DNA of 64,000 bases from an uncultured Cellvibrionales bacterium (GTDB lineage Bacteria > Pseudomonadota > Gammaproteobacteria > Pseudomonadales > Cellvibrionaceae), in NCBI GenBank assembly GCA_913050115.1, contig CAJWZU010000004.1:1-64000 (forward strand), given 5' to 3'. Shown in pieces: positions 18,739 through 28,297 of the stretch. The translations under genes were made by a program, and so were the position numbers. A model generated the notes under the pieces. It ran no database searches. It was not told where the DNA came from and saw nothing but the letters and a program-made list of their open reading frames with translations. Within the stretch, counting starts at the first letter, position 1. Each line of letters begins with the position of its first letter.

Positions 18739-19046
18739 ACACAGCGGAAACTTTTATGGCAGAAGTGCCAGTGGAAATGGCTCCAACCCCTGTTGAGGCT
18801 TTTACCGGCATCAATCCTAACCAGTCGCTACGCGACTGCGTTGAACAGGCCATGGACAATTTCTTTAAACACCTCGACGGCGCTCAAGTCAGTGAAGTGT
18901 ACGATATGGTAATGGCCGAAGTTGAAGCGCCAATGCTAGAGATCGTGATGAAGTACACCCGTCACAATCAGACTAAAGCCGCCCATGTACTTGGACTGAA
19001 TCGCGGTACTTTGCGTAAAAAACTAAAGCAGTATGGCCTGCTTTAA
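18735..19046 (+). CDS. fis: DNA-binding protein Fis
   Basis: Nucleoid protein and transcription regulator that bends DNA and is abundant in fast growth. It has 103 residues: an N-terminal variable region with the beta-hairpin segment, then four helices. The C-terminal helix-turn-helix ([20 protein letters not shown], about 79-98) is nearly identical to that of known Fis proteins. Translationally coupled to dusB. A terminator follows directly. Confidence 0.96.
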   Translation: MNTAETFMAEVPVEMAPTPVEAFTGINPNQSLRDCVEQAMDNFFKHLDGAQVSEVYDMVMAEVEAPMLEIVMKYTRHNQTKAAHVLGLNRGTLRKKLKQYGLL

Positions 19047-19067
19047 TTCTTTACCGATGCACTACTT

Positions 19068-19094
19068 TAGGGGTGAATAATAATTCACCCCTTT
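19068..19094 (+). terminator. Rho-independent terminator after fis
   Basis: A 9-bp perfect stem AGGGGTGAA/TTCACCCCT with loop TAATAA runs into TTT, 22 bases after the fis stop. Confidence 0.9.
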
Positions 19095-19146
19095 TGCGTT
19101 TTAAACCCTTTATCTTTTACCACCCGTTTAGGAAATCCATCAACTC

Positions 19147-20718
19147 ATGTCTCAAGACCTAGTCCAGATCAAACGCGCCTTAATCAGCGTATCTGACAAA
19201 ACCGGTATCGTTGATTTTGCCAAAGCCTTAAGCGCCCAGGGCGTCGAAATTCTCTCTACGGGTGGCACTTATAAGCTTCTATGCGAGAACAACGTTGCTG
19301 CGATTGAAGTGTCCGACTACACCGGCTTCCCTGAGATGATGGATGGCCGAGTTAAGACCCTACACCCGAAAATTCACGGCGGTATACTCGCCCGTCGCGG
19401 TATTGACGACGCTGTAATGGCCGAGCACGGTATTGACCCTATCGATATGGTTGTGGTTAACCTGTACCCGTTCGAGCAAACGGTCGCTAAAGACGGCTGC
19501 AGCATGGAAGACGCTGTTGAGAATATCGACATCGGCGGCCCCACAATGGTTCGCGCTTGCGCCAAAAACCACGCCTTTACCAACATAGTCGTTAAAGCAT
19601 CAGACTATAGTGCCATTCTAGATGAGATGACCGCCAACAAGGGCGCCACCACGTTTAAGACCCGCTTTAACTTGGCCATTAAAGCCTATGAGCAGACCGC
19701 CGCCTACGACGGTGCCATCGCCAACTACTTCGGCAAGATGGTTGAGGGCGGCACCGAGAACTTCCCGCGCACCTTTAACGCGCAATTCCAACAGGTAGGC
19801 GAGTTGCGCTACGGCGAGAACTCACATCAGAAAAGCGCCTTCTATGTTGAGCAAAACCCGGCTGCTGGTTCTATCGCCACCGCGACTCAACTGCAGGGTA
19901 AAGAGCTGTCTTACAACAATATCGCCGACACTGACGCGGCGCTAGAAACCGTTAAGCAATTTGACGCGCCTACCTGCGTTATTGTTAAGCACGCCAACCC
20001 TTGCGGCGTAGCCACAGCGGATACGATTGTCGAGGCCTACGAGCGCGCCTTTGCCACCGATCCAGAATCATCCTTCGGCGGCATCATTGCCTTTAATCGC
20101 GAGCTTGATGCTAAAACGGCACAAGCGATTGTCGACAAGCAATTTGTCGAGGTGATCATCGCCCCGACCATTACCGATGAAGCGGTAGAAATTGTGAAAG
20201 CCAAGAAAAATGTACGCTTGCTGGCCTGTGGTCAGTCCGATACCGCGGCGCAAGGCTTCGACTTTAAGCGCGTTAACGGCGGCTTGCTTGTACAGGATCG
20301 CGACACCGCGATGGTTAACCAGAGCGATCTGAAAGTCGTCACCAAGCGTGTGCCAACTGACGAAGAGTTGCGCGACCTGATGTTCTCTTGGAAAGTGGCC
20401 AAGATGGTTAAATCCAACGCCATTGTCTACGTTAAAGACGGCGCCACCATCGGTGTAGGCGCGGGTCAAATGAGCCGCATCAACTCTGCCCGTATCGCCG
20501 GTATCAAAGCCGAACACGCTGGCCTTGAAGTTCCGGGTTCGGTAATGGCCAGCGATGCCTTCTTTCCATTCCGCGACGGCTTAGAAGCCGCTGCAGCAGC
20601 GGGCATTAAGGCCGTTATTCAGCCGGGTGGTTCTATGCGCGATGAAGAAGTTATTGCCGCAGCCGATGAGTATGGCATTGCTATGGTGTTCACCGGCATG
20701 CGCCACTTTCGTCACTGA
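19147..20718 (+). CDS. purH: Bifunctional AICAR transformylase/IMP cyclohydrolase
   Basis: Carries out the last two steps of IMP synthesis. It has 523 residues. The N-terminal IMP cyclohydrolase (MGS-like) domain has [14 protein letters not shown] and STGGTYKLL, with [15 protein letters not shown]. The C-terminal AICAR formyltransferase has KHANPCGVA with the catalytic Lys-His, [10 protein letters not shown] and AGQMSRINS. Complete and apparently functional. Followed by a repeat element and then purD, an order (purH-purD) shared with most gammaproteobacteria. Confidence 0.98.
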   Translation: MSQDLVQIKRALISVSDKTGIVDFAKALSAQGVEILSTGGTYKLLCENNVAAIEVSDYTGFPEMMDGRVKTLHPKIHGGILARRGIDDAVMAEHGIDPIDMVVVNLYPFEQTVAKDGCSMEDAVENIDIGGPTMVRACAKNHAFTNIVVKASDYSAILDEMTANKGATTFKTRFNLAIKAYEQTAAYDGAIANYFGKMVEGGTENFPRTFNAQFQQVGELRYGENSHQKSAFYVEQNPAAGSIATATQLQGKELSYNNIADTDAALETVKQFDAPTCVIVKHANPCGVATADTIVEAYERAFATDPESSFGGIIAFNRELDAKTAQAIVDKQFVEVIIAPTITDEAVEIVKAKKNVRLLACGQSDTAAQGFDFKRVNGGLLVQDRDTAMVNQSDLKVVTKRVPTDEELRDLMFSWKVAKMVKSNAIVYVKDGATIGVGAGQMSRINSARIAGIKAEHAGLEVPGSVMASDAFFPFRDGLEAAAAAGIKAVIQPGGSMRDEEVIAAADEYGIAMVFTGMRHFRH

Positions 20719-20729
20719 TAAAAATGCGC

Positions 20730-20828
20730 TTTTTGCGCGATAGCGGTGTCGGTTCCGTGCTCAGTCGGTCATGTACAGTTTGTACACTCCCTCCTTGTGC
20801 GCGGTACCTCCTAGCTCTCACGCAAAAA
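20730..20828. repeat. 99-bp symmetric imperfect palindrome (element 1), purH-purD gap
   Basis: Bounded by TTTTTGCG (20730-20737) and CGCAAAAA (20821-20828). The exact midpoint, 20779, coincides with the central TGTACA-GTT-TGTACA. The arms between are partly complementary. Similar in size and plan to elements at 31191-31290 and 56350-56449. Non-coding. Confidence 0.6.
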
Positions 20829-20870
20829 ACACAATTTTTCTTCAGCGACTATAAAATAAAGTTTTAAAAG

Positions 20871-20896
20871 AGGGAGCCTTTAAAGGGCTCCTTTTT
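20871..20896 (+). terminator. Terminator or attenuator-like hairpin upstream of purD
   Basis: GGAGCC (20873-20878) pairs with GGCTCC (20886-20891), extended by the flanking A and T, and is followed by TTTTT. It lies about 30 bases before the purD ATG, so it probably ends the purH transcript and could also tune purD expression. Confidence 0.75.
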
Positions 20897-20927
20897 CGCA
20901 TCTGATTAAACAGATTGAGAGATAAAA

Positions 20928-22220
20928 ATGAACGTATTGATTATTGGTAGCGGCGGCCGTGAGCACGCCCTGGGTTGGAAAGCGGCTCAGAGTGCCGGGG
21001 TTGAGAAAGTATTTATTGCACCGGGTAATGCCGGTACCGCGCTGGAAGCGGGTCTTGAAAATGTCGCTATCGGCGTGTCTGATTTCGAGCAACTGGCTCA
21101 ATTCGCAGCGGAAAACAATGTCGGCATGACGATTGTTGGCCCTGAAGTCCCGCTAGTTGACGGTGTTGTCGATTTCTTTCAAAGCAAAAACCTGAAGTGC
21201 TTCGGCCCATCTAAGGGTGCCGCACAACTTGAAGGATCCAAGTCTTTCACCAAAGACTTTCTCGCCCGCCACAAGATTCCTACCGGCAGCTACGGCAACT
21301 TCACCGAAGTTGAACCGGCTCTAGCTTACCTGCGCGAACACGGTGCGCCGATTGTAGTTAAAGCCGATGGCTTGGCTGCAGGTAAAGGCGTCATAGTCGC
21401 CGAGACTCTTGAGCAAGCCGAAAATGCCGTAACCGATATGCTTTCTGGCAATGCTTTTGGCGAAGCCGGTTGCCGCGTAGTCATCGAAGAATTTTTGGCC
21501 GGTGAAGAAGCCAGTTTCATTGTTATGGTCGACGGCAAGAACATCCTGCCAATGGCCACCAGCCAAGATCATAAGCGCGTTGGCGACGGCGATACCGGCC
21601 CCAACACTGGCGGCATGGGTGCCTATTCTCCGGCCCCAGTAGTGACCCCTGAAATTCACGATCGCATTATGGCTGAGGTAATTCGTCCCACCGTTGACGG
21701 TATGGCGGCCGAAGGCAATGACTACACCGGTTTCTTGTACGCTGGCTTGATGATAGATGCTGACGGCACGCCCAAGGTTATCGAATACAACTGCCGCTTT
21801 GGTGACCCTGAAACCCAGCCAATCATGTTGCGTATGCAAAGTGATTTGGTCGCTCTGTGCGACGCAGCCTTGGCAGGAAAACTCGACCAATGCGAGACCT
21901 CTTGGGACCCACGCGCGGCCATTGGCGTTGTACTGGCCGCAGGCGGCTACCCTGGCGATTATGCTAAGGGTGATGTGATTTCGGGCCTGCCGACTGATTC
22001 CAACAAAGACCAAAAGGTTTTTCATGCAGGAACTGCTGAGAAAAACGGCAAGGTTGTGACTAACGGCGGCCGCGTTTTATGCGCCACCGCCCTTGGCAAC
22101 ACTGTGCTCGAAGCTCAGCAAAAAGCCGTAGCATTGGCCCGGCAGATTAGCTGGGATGGTGTATTCACTCGCTCAGATATAGGCTACCGCGCGATTGCGA
22201 GAGAGCAGGGTAAGCGCTAA
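20928..22220 (+). CDS. purD: Phosphoribosylamine-glycine ligase (GARS)
   Basis: Second step of purine synthesis: ligates glycine to phosphoribosylamine with ATP. It has 430 residues: N-domain (MNVLIIGSGGREHALGWK), ATP-grasp domain with PIVVKADGLAAGKGVIVA (about 140-157), the family signature with RFGDPETQ (about 289-296) and a C-domain with FHAGT. All normal. AGAGA lies upstream of the ATG. A strong terminator stands between purD and the kinase downstream. Confidence 0.98.
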   Translation: MNVLIIGSGGREHALGWKAAQSAGVEKVFIAPGNAGTALEAGLENVAIGVSDFEQLAQFAAENNVGMTIVGPEVPLVDGVVDFFQSKNLKCFGPSKGAAQLEGSKSFTKDFLARHKIPTGSYGNFTEVEPALAYLREHGAPIVVKADGLAAGKGVIVAETLEQAENAVTDMLSGNAFGEAGCRVVIEEFLAGEEASFIVMVDGKNILPMATSQDHKRVGDGDTGPNTGGMGAYSPAPVVTPEIHDRIMAEVIRPTVDGMAAEGNDYTGFLYAGLMIDADGTPKVIEYNCRFGDPETQPIMLRMQSDLVALCDAALAGKLDQCETSWDPRAAIGVVLAAGGYPGDYAKGDVISGLPTDSNKDQKVFHAGTAEKNGKVVTNGGRVLCATALGNTVLEAQQKAVALARQISWDGVFTRSDIGYRAIAREQGKR

Positions 22221-22385
22221 TATCGTTTGGATCTCGCTGAGCCATTCTACCGAAGTCACCGCGGCATGCGGCCATCATGGATGAGAAAGTACTGAGAGCA
22301 CATCGTTACAGGGATGTAACTTAATAGGGCAATGCATGGAGCAATTTGCCAAAGAGCGGTTTTTTCTGCGTCCATGCTGAATATA

Positions 22386-22423
22386 AAGGCCCCGCTGGCA
22401 TTGCTAGCGGGGCCTTTTTTTTT
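22386..22423 (+). terminator. Rho-independent terminator after purD
   Basis: GGCCCCGCT (22388-22396) pairs with AGCGGGGCC (22406-22414), followed by nine T residues. It lies 165 bases after the purD stop; the sequence between includes GTTACA-GGGA-TGTAAC (22304-22319), a small palindrome. Confidence 0.92.
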
Positions 22424-22490
22424 CCGTTACTATCAACTATAAAAGACGCAAACGACGTCGTAAATCCCTAATAATAAGATCGAGATTACT

Positions 22491-24350
22491 ATGCAGGACG
22501 CATTTATCGGCAGTGCCTACGGCATTGCCGCGATAAGTTTCTTTTTTGGCGCGATGTCCATTCTTATAATGACTAATTTGGTCCAAGCCGCGATTGAAAA
22601 AGAGCGTAAATATTTAAGCTACGGCTGCTATCTGCTTCTAGCGGCCGCCAGTTGCGCTTATTGGCTATACCTGTCTACCGTCAGTACAGTGTTAGCGGCT
22701 ATGCTGCTACTAACCTGCAGCGCTCATATCACCTTTAGCCGCTACTACTTTCACTGCAAGAAAAATATGCCTAGCTGGCATCGCTATTTAACGGTTTTAG
22801 GTATAACAGGGCTGATCTTCGTGCCTTTAATGCTGATTGATTCCATTCAAACAGGTTTACTCTGCACGTTCGGCCTCGCCACATTCATTAGCACCTTTGT
22901 ACTGGCGATCTACGCCAGTAGCCGCGGTTTTGGTCGCTCGCGCAGCTACATTCTCACTCGCTTCTGCACCACCCCCATTGTCTTAATGCTGATAGCCATG
23001 ATCACGGGAGTTATTGCCACCGACAACACCATTTTTAGTGCCGCATTGTTGGCGCTGCTACTCGACGCCGCCAGCACCACCTATACCTTGGTGCAGCGTC
23101 AGATTAGACATATGCATGAGCGACTGCTAACCCACTACAACCTCAGTGTCGAGCGCGCGCAAAAACGCCAGCAGGGTAATAGCCTGCGTCAAATTAGCCA
23201 TGATATTCGCACCCCCATCAGTGGTGTTTTAGGTATGTCTGAGCTGTTATTAGAAACGTCACTAAACCGCAACCAACGCGATCAGGTAGAAATTATTCAC
23301 CGCACCGGCGAGTCTCTGTTGCGCTGGCTCAACGGCGTCTCCGACTGGGCCGCCCTCCAAGCTGGGCGGCTAAAATTTAAAAATGTACCGTTCGACTTTG
23401 TCGGGGTCATCCGCGACTGCACCGATGCCTTAAAGGAGGTCGCCAGCGCACGTCAAGTCAATATTCAAACGGTGCTCGACCAGCGACTGCCAACACTGGT
23501 TAAAGGCGATCCAGAGCGTTTACAACAGGTGTTACGAGGTTTATTCGATTTCGCACTCTACTACTCAGAGCAGGGCCAATTGAATTTTTGTGCCACTTTA
23601 ACCGGTGAAAAAAATCGCTGGCTGCTGGAATTAACCGACACCCATAGCGGGCTGCGCCCAGAAGACTTAAACGGCCTCGACAGTGTTTTTGACGAGCAAA
23701 ACCCGAGCGAGCTAAGCCCTGTGGAGATGAGTGTTCACCAGCGCAACTGGAGCGTGGCTGCGCGTCTGTGCGAGATGATGCAGGGCCGTCTGAATGTCAG
23801 CTTCGACCCCGCGTCCAACAAGGACACCGTACGCTATCGCTGTGAACTACTGCTGCCACGCCACACGCTGCTATCACATTCCGAAGCCAAGTATGATGAA
23901 CTACTCAAAGGTAAACGCCTACTCGTTATCGACGACAGCCACTCTAGCCGCAAAATTGTCGCCAAGCGTGCGGAGCAATGGCAGATGCGCGTAAGCGCTG
24001 CCCCCAATGGCGAAGAAGCGCTGGCAATGATGCGCACTGTAGTGGGGCTGGGTGGTCACTTTGACTTAATCATTCTTGATTACGATTTGCGGGGTCTGAA
24101 TGGGCTAGAGCTAGCCGAGACGATATCCCGCGACCTAACGCTCGGCAATCCGGCGATTATTATGCTTTCCGGTGCCAGCACCGCACCCAACAGTGACACC
24201 GCCGCCGCCTCAGGCATACGCCGAGTACTGTCAAAACCTATTAGCACACAGTCCTTAAAGATCACTCTGGCCGAAGAGTTAACTGTCAACAAGGTTCGCC
24301 CCAGAACGTGTACTCCAGCCCAGCCTGGAACTACCGCATCAAAGGCATGA
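22491..24350 (+). CDS. Hybrid histidine kinase at the retS position, degenerate ATPase domain
   Basis: A 619-residue membrane hybrid kinase. Seven predicted helices occupy about residues 9-200, with no large periplasmic domain. A HisKA domain follows with the H-box RQISHDIRTPISGVLGMSEL (phospho-acceptor His237). The HATPase domain is damaged: where the N-box should read GNA, the sequence is LFDFALYYSEQG, with Phe in place of the Mg-binding Asn; the G1 box reads DTHSGL in place of DTGIGI. The C-terminal receiver is intact (DD at the start, Asp530, Lys in SKPIS). In Pseudomonas the gene after purD is retS, whose product restrains GacS by direct binding. RetS has a periplasmic DISMED2 domain and two receivers, both features reduced here. 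A RetS-like non-catalytic regulator is a reasonable inference. Confidence 0.82.
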   Translation: MQDAFIGSAYGIAAISFFFGAMSILIMTNLVQAAIEKERKYLSYGCYLLLAAASCAYWLYLSTVSTVLAAMLLLTCSAHITFSRYYFHCKKNMPSWHRYLTVLGITGLIFVPLMLIDSIQTGLLCTFGLATFISTFVLAIYASSRGFGRSRSYILTRFCTTPIVLMLIAMITGVIATDNTIFSAALLALLLDAASTTYTLVQRQIRHMHERLLTHYNLSVERAQKRQQGNSLRQISHDIRTPISGVLGMSELLLETSLNRNQRDQVEIIHRTGESLLRWLNGVSDWAALQAGRLKFKNVPFDFVGVIRDCTDALKEVASARQVNIQTVLDQRLPTLVKGDPERLQQVLRGLFDFALYYSEQGQLNFCATLTGEKNRWLLELTDTHSGLRPEDLNGLDSVFDEQNPSELSPVEMSVHQRNWSVAARLCEMMQGRLNVSFDPASNKDTVRYRCELLLPRHTLLSHSEAKYDELLKGKRLLVIDDSHSSRKIVAKRAEQWQMRVSAAPNGEEALAMMRTVVGLGGHFDLIILDYDLRGLNGLELAETISRDLTLGNPAIIMLSGASTAPNSDTAAASGIRRVLSKPISTQSLKITLAEELTVNKVRPRTCTPAQPGTTASKA

Positions 24351-24500
24351 AAACGCTCTTGCTAAAGTTAATTCAAGGTTCGTTTTTATACCTATCGAAG
24401 CCAAAAAATTGCCCGCCTTCAACAACTATTAGAAAAATAGCAGCTCAGATTGCTGGCAACGCACAGCAACGGCTGCATAAATTGTCAAAATAACTGATTA

Positions 24501-26015
24501 TTAGTTCGCCAGCACGGTTCTTTCCGCTGCCCAGTGCCGCAGCTCCGCTACTTTCTCCGCCATGACTACCGATAAAGGGCTAGTATGATTGATCTCATTG
24601 AGAATATGGGCATCAACGAGCATGTCTTGAGTGGCCGCGGCGGTATAAATAGCCGCTACTATCGCCTGCTCTATCTCGGCACCAGAGAAGCCATCACTGG
24701 CGTGAACTAAATCGATCAAATCAAAGTCCAGTGCACTGATCGAGCGTTTATTGAGGTGAATATTAAAAATTTCCCGCCGTGCCTCGGCGTCGGGCAAATC
24801 GACAAAAAAGATCTCATCCAGCCGTCCCTTACGCACCAACTCTGGAGGCAAACCGGTGATGTCGTTGCTGGTACAGACCATAAATACTTTACTTTTGCGC
24901 TCAGCCATCCAAGTTAACAGCGTGCCCAGCACGCGCTTAGAGGTGCCACTTTCGCCGCTATCCTGACCCATGCCCTTCTCGATTTCATCCAGCCACAAAA
25001 CGCAGGGCGACATAGTATCGGCCAATGCCAACGCCTCGCGTAAATTGCGCTCGGTCTCGCCAAAAAACTTGTTATAGAGTGCGCCAAAGTCGAGCCGCAA
25101 CAGTGGTAATCCCCAAAGACCCGCAACTGCCTTGGCAGCCAAACTTTTACCCGCGCCCTGCACACCTAACAGCATAATGCCTTTGGGTCGGTCTAAAGCT
25201 GGCTTATTTGCAGCGCTACTGTGGGTACTAATAAAACTGTCTCGGCGCTGCTGTAACCAGCGTTTGAGATTATTAAGACCACCGACATGGCCAAACTCTT
25301 CGGTGTTGAACTCAAAACTCATCACCCCCTCCATATCCATTAACTCGAATTTGGCCTTATTAATATCGGGCAGGTCGTCGTCAGTAATGGCGCCATCGTC
25401 AATAATGGCACCGCGCACCAAACGCCGAACATCGCCTGCGGGCAGCCCTTGCAGATTGGCTACCATTTTTTTCAAAATAATATTGTCGGTCTTAACGCGG
25501 CTTCCCCCGTGCTGGTTAGACCAGCTCTTGGCCTCTTCGCGGACGATCGACATGATTTGCTCGTCGCTCGGCAGAGACAAACGAAATAAGGCGCTATAAC
25601 GGCTAAGCTCTGGCCGCAGGGTAAATTTATGGCTGAGAAATATCAGCGTATGTGGCACCGAGTGGTAATTCAGAGCCATGTCTTTGATCAAGCGGACTAT
25701 GCGTGGGGCATTCTCGGAGTGCGGAGCCTCAAAGTAGGGATGAAAGTCGCAGAGTACAAACACGCCCGGCTCACTCATCTCCTTGATGTGCTCAAGTACT
25801 GCTTGCGGATCATCGTGTTCCGAACTGAACGCAATGGAGGGCCCGAAGCTCTGCCGAGACAGACCATCGGTACAGGACCAACGATAAATATTCTTGTGCC
25901 TTTTCGTCGCTACGCGCATCAACATATCAAGCGCACGCTTCTCCTCAAAAGTTTCTATCACCACCAAAGGCACTCTAGAGTCCAGTATTAAACCGAGATC
26001 GCGTACATCCTGCAT
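24501..26015 (-). CDS. AAA ATPase of the Ycf46 type
   Basis: An AAA-family ATPase of about 504 residues, related to the chloroplast/cyanobacterial Ycf46 proteins; its target in bacteria is not known. The N-terminal half (1-245) carries a second, degenerate P-loop-like fold without a Walker A. The C-terminal module has Walker A GVQGAGKS (about 281-288), Walker B CVLWLDEIEKG, sensor 1 CTSND and arginine-finger segment RKGRLDEIFFVDLP, followed by the AAA lid. I chose ATG 26015 (MQDVRDLG), with AGGA about 8 bases upstream. Pseudomonads also carry this ATPase beside coq7, osmC and crp. Divergent from coq7. Confidence 0.85.
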   Translation of the reverse strand: MQDVRDLGLILDSRVPLVVIETFEEKRALDMLMRVATKRHKNIYRWSCTDGLSRQSFGPSIAFSSEHDDPQAVLEHIKEMSEPGVFVLCDFHPYFEAPHSENAPRIVRLIKDMALNYHSVPHTLIFLSHKFTLRPELSRYSALFRLSLPSDEQIMSIVREEAKSWSNQHGGSRVKTDNIILKKMVANLQGLPAGDVRRLVRGAIIDDGAITDDDLPDINKAKFELMDMEGVMSFEFNTEEFGHVGGLNNLKRWLQQRRDSFISTHSSAANKPALDRPKGIMLLGVQGAGKSLAAKAVAGLWGLPLLRLDFGALYNKFFGETERNLREALALADTMSPCVLWLDEIEKGMGQDSGESGTSKRVLGTLLTWMAERKSKVFMVCTSNDITGLPPELVRKGRLDEIFFVDLPDAEARREIFNIHLNKRSISALDFDLIDLVHASDGFSGAEIEQAIVAAIYTAAATQDMLVDAHILNEINHTSPLSVVMAEKVAELRHWAAERTVLAN

Positions 26016-26055
26016 GCTAAGCGTCCTAATAAATTGACAAGTATTTACACAAGTT

Positions 26056-26071
26056 TGCCCATTAATGGGCA
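26056..26071. promoter_or_regulatory. 16-bp perfect palindrome between divergent ATPase and coq7 genes
   Basis: TGCCCATTAATGGGCA is self-complementary and sits inside a wider imperfect inverted repeat, GTTTGCC (26053-26059) with GGCAAAC (26076-26082). It lies 40 bases upstream of the ATPase start and 73 bases upstream of coq7. Operator-like; no regulator can be named. Confidence 0.45.
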
Positions 26072-26144
26072 TTCTGGCAAACAACACTGAACACATAGTG
26101 AGAACTCAGTTAACATAGCGTTAACTAACATAGAGTATTGCTTT

Positions 26145-26789
26145 ATGAGCCATTTACACCTTTCTCCCCTTGACAAGCTATTGGTACAAGCTGACAAAGC
26201 TCTGCGTACCCTGGCGCCTGGCGCGCCCTGTTGTGAGAGGCCAACACCGGCAACCAAACTCAACGAAGGGAATTTGAGCGATAGCGAGGCTAAGCATGCA
26301 GCGGCATTGATGCGTGTTAATCATGCCGGTGAAGTCTGTGCTCAAGCCCTATATCAAGGTCAGGCTCTAACCGCCAAACTGCCCCATATACGTCGAGAAA
26401 TGGAGCATGCAGCCGCTGAAGAAATTGACCACCTAGCCTGGTGTGACCAGCGCATAGACGATTTAGGCGGTCATACCAGTGTCTTAAACCCACTCTGGTA
26501 CGGTATGTCATTTGGCTTGGGCGCTGTGGCGGGCCTTATCGGTGATAGAGTAAGTCTCGGTTTTGTTGCCGCTATTGAAGACCAAGTTTGTGAACATCTG
26601 GAAGAGCATTTGCTAGAGCTGCCTGAGCAAGACGGCAAGAGCCGCGCTGTGGTAGAGCAAATGCTAATCGATGAGGCTGAGCACTCAAACATGGCCATAG
26701 CCGCAGGCGGCATAGCGTTTCCCAAACCCATTAAGGCCGGAATGAGCTTGGTCTCAAAAGCGATGACCAAGAGTAGTTATTACCTTTGA
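26145..26789 (+). CDS. coq7: 3-demethoxyubiquinol 3-hydroxylase
   Basis: Di-iron hydroxylase of the last hydroxylation in ubiquinone synthesis, associated with the inner membrane. It has 214 residues, the usual length for bacterial Coq7. The iron ligands are in two repeats: [12 protein letters not shown] with [12 protein letters not shown], and [15 protein letters not shown] with [10 protein letters not shown]. Complete. Monocistronic, with its own terminator; in pseudomonads it stands in the same neighbourhood. Confidence 0.96.
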   Translation: MSHLHLSPLDKLLVQADKALRTLAPGAPCCERPTPATKLNEGNLSDSEAKHAAALMRVNHAGEVCAQALYQGQALTAKLPHIRREMEHAAAEEIDHLAWCDQRIDDLGGHTSVLNPLWYGMSFGLGAVAGLIGDRVSLGFVAAIEDQVCEHLEEHLLELPEQDGKSRAVVEQMLIDEAEHSNMAIAAGGIAFPKPIKAGMSLVSKAMTKSSYYL

Positions 26790-26811
26790 TGGTATAGAGG
26801 GGTACTTAAAC

Positions 26812-26844
26812 CAAAAAGCCAGAGCATGTGCTCTGGCTTTTTTT
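26812..26844 (+). terminator. Rho-independent terminator after coq7 (probably bidirectional)
   Basis: An approximately 13-bp stem, AAAAGCCAGAGCA/TGCTCTGGCTTTT, closes on a very tight loop and has T residues after it and A residues before it. It could also end the convergent osmC transcript. Confidence 0.92.
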
Positions 26845-26867
26845 ACGCTGCATCACTCAGCGATCCA

Positions 26868-27299
26868 TCAACTCGCTTCGCGCACCTCGTGCGAATGACT
26901 CAACTCAACACCCGCCGCTTCAAGCATAATAGAGGCCGAGCAGAACTTTTCCGCCGACATAGTCACGGCCTTTTCTACCTGTTTCTCTTTCAGGGCACGA
27001 CCGGTAATCACAAACTTCATATCAATTTTGGTGAAAGGTGAAGGCACCCCCTCGGCGCGTTCGGCCGACAGTTCAACCCAACAGTCACTCACTTGCTGAC
27101 GGCTTTTCTCGAGAATACTCATTACATCGAAACTGGCACAGCCGCCAAGGCCAAGCAAAATCATCTCCATTGGACGCACACCTAAATTGCGACCGCCATG
27201 ATCTGGTGGGCCATCCATTACCACAGTGTGACCGGAGCCGCTCTCACCAAGAAACATACGGCCATCAACCCACTTCACTTTCGCTAACATTGTCATCAT
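26868..27299 (-). CDS. OsmC/YhfA-family peroxiredoxin-like protein
   Basis: A 143-residue OsmC-fold protein, likely a thiol peroxidase or acyl/sulfur-related enzyme in the cytoplasm. The two reactive Cys are present: GLGGCASFDVM (about residues 49-59) and AEKFCSASI (about 115-123). E. coli carries the homologue yhfA next to crp, and pseudomonads also keep an osmC-like gene beside vfr; here it is divergent from crp by about 260 bases. The start may be at 27299 or one of the next two in-frame ATGs; GGAG lies just upstream. Confidence 0.88.
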   Translation of the reverse strand: MMTMLAKVKWVDGRMFLGESGSGHTVVMDGPPDHGGRNLGVRPMEMILLGLGGCASFDVMSILEKSRQQVSDCWVELSAERAEGVPSPFTKIDMKFVITGRALKEKQVEKAVTMSAEKFCSASIMLEAAGVELSHSHEVREAS

Positions 27300-27559
27300 T
27301 CGCTCCGGAACTGACTATAAGAGTTGAACACGAGAGGGCATTCAATGCGGCTAGAATAACAAAATCCATGCTACCGCGCATCGGCACAAGCGGCACGCTT
27401 TCATGATAACGGTGTTTTCCGGTTATAAAGCCCAGAGTAAAGTATATTACTGGGTCACAAAGTGTATTTCGTGCCACTTTAGCCCCTAGTACCCAAGGGG
27501 TTTTAGACGCATAATCGAATCACATAATAAAAGTTCGGTCTAGGCCGAGGAGAAAACTC

Positions 27560-28195
27560 TTGGTTTCTGTACCACTCACGCCCCATATTAAAAACGTCGA
27601 CGACTTTCTTTCACACTGCCATCGCCGTCGCTATCCCGCTAAAAGCACCATCATCTATGCAGGTGATAAAAGCGACTCTCTCTACTATATAGTCAAGGGT
27701 TCGGTCACTGTATTGATCGAAGATAACGAAGGCAGGGAGATGATTGTCACCTATCTCAATGATGGCGACTTTTTTGGCGAGATAGGTTTGTTCGACGATA
27801 AAGATTCTCGCAGTGCTTGGATTCGAGCCAAAACCGAATGTGAGGTCGCTGAAATCAGTTACACCAAATTTCAAGAAGTGGCCGAACAACACCCTGAAAT
27901 TATGTTTGCCCTCAGTACGCAGATGGCGAAACGCCTGCGCAATACCACGCGTAAAGTCGGGGACTTGGCGTTTCTCGATGTTACCGGCCGCGTCGCCCGC
28001 ACCCTGCTCGATTTAACCAAAGAGCCAGATGCTATGACTCACCCCGACGGCATGCAAATTAAAATCACTCGCCAGGAAATCGGCCGCATTGTCGGCTGCT
28101 CACGCGAGATGGTTGGGCGGGTACTCAAAACATTAGAAGAACAGGGTTTGGTATCGGTAAAAGGTAAAACCATGGTGGTATTTGGTACTCGCTAG
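27560..28195 (+). CDS. crp: cAMP receptor protein (CRP/Vfr)
   Basis: Global regulator that binds cAMP and activates or represses catabolic and virulence genes. It has 211 residues. The cNMP domain shows [12 protein letters not shown] and [16 protein letters not shown] with the phosphate-cassette Arg and Ser. The C-helix is followed by a helix-turn-helix, [20 protein letters not shown] (about 170-189), with the recognition RE-GR pattern of CRP. The start codon is TTG, supported by GAGGAG seven bases upstream and by the CRP-like N-terminus; no in-frame ATG exists before the cNMP domain. The upstream gap holds a small CCCC/GGGG hairpin (27483-27500). Confidence 0.95.
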   Translation: MVSVPLTPHIKNVDDFLSHCHRRRYPAKSTIIYAGDKSDSLYYIVKGSVTVLIEDNEGREMIVTYLNDGDFFGEIGLFDDKDSRSAWIRAKTECEVAEISYTKFQEVAEQHPEIMFALSTQMAKRLRNTTRKVGDLAFLDVTGRVARTLLDLTKEPDAMTHPDGMQIKITRQEIGRIVGCSREMVGRVLKTLEEQGLVSVKGKTMVVFGTR

Positions 28196-28252
28196 CAGGT
28201 ATTACTTCTAAGAGCCTAGGTCTCTGCAGACGAAGTTAGATAGTATTTTAAA

Positions 28253-28276
28253 AAGAGTCGGCTATGCCGGCTTTTT
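28253..28276 (+). terminator. Terminator after crp
   Basis: AGTCGGC pairs with GCCGGCT (one G-T pair), with loop TAT, followed by a T run, 58 bases after the stop codon. Confidence 0.75.
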
Positions 28277-28297
28277 TGATATTCAAAGGGATCAAAA

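Noticed and set aside
21321-22025. Long antisense frame of 234 codons inside purD
   Set aside because: A shadow of the purD codon bias; no start signal and no family features.
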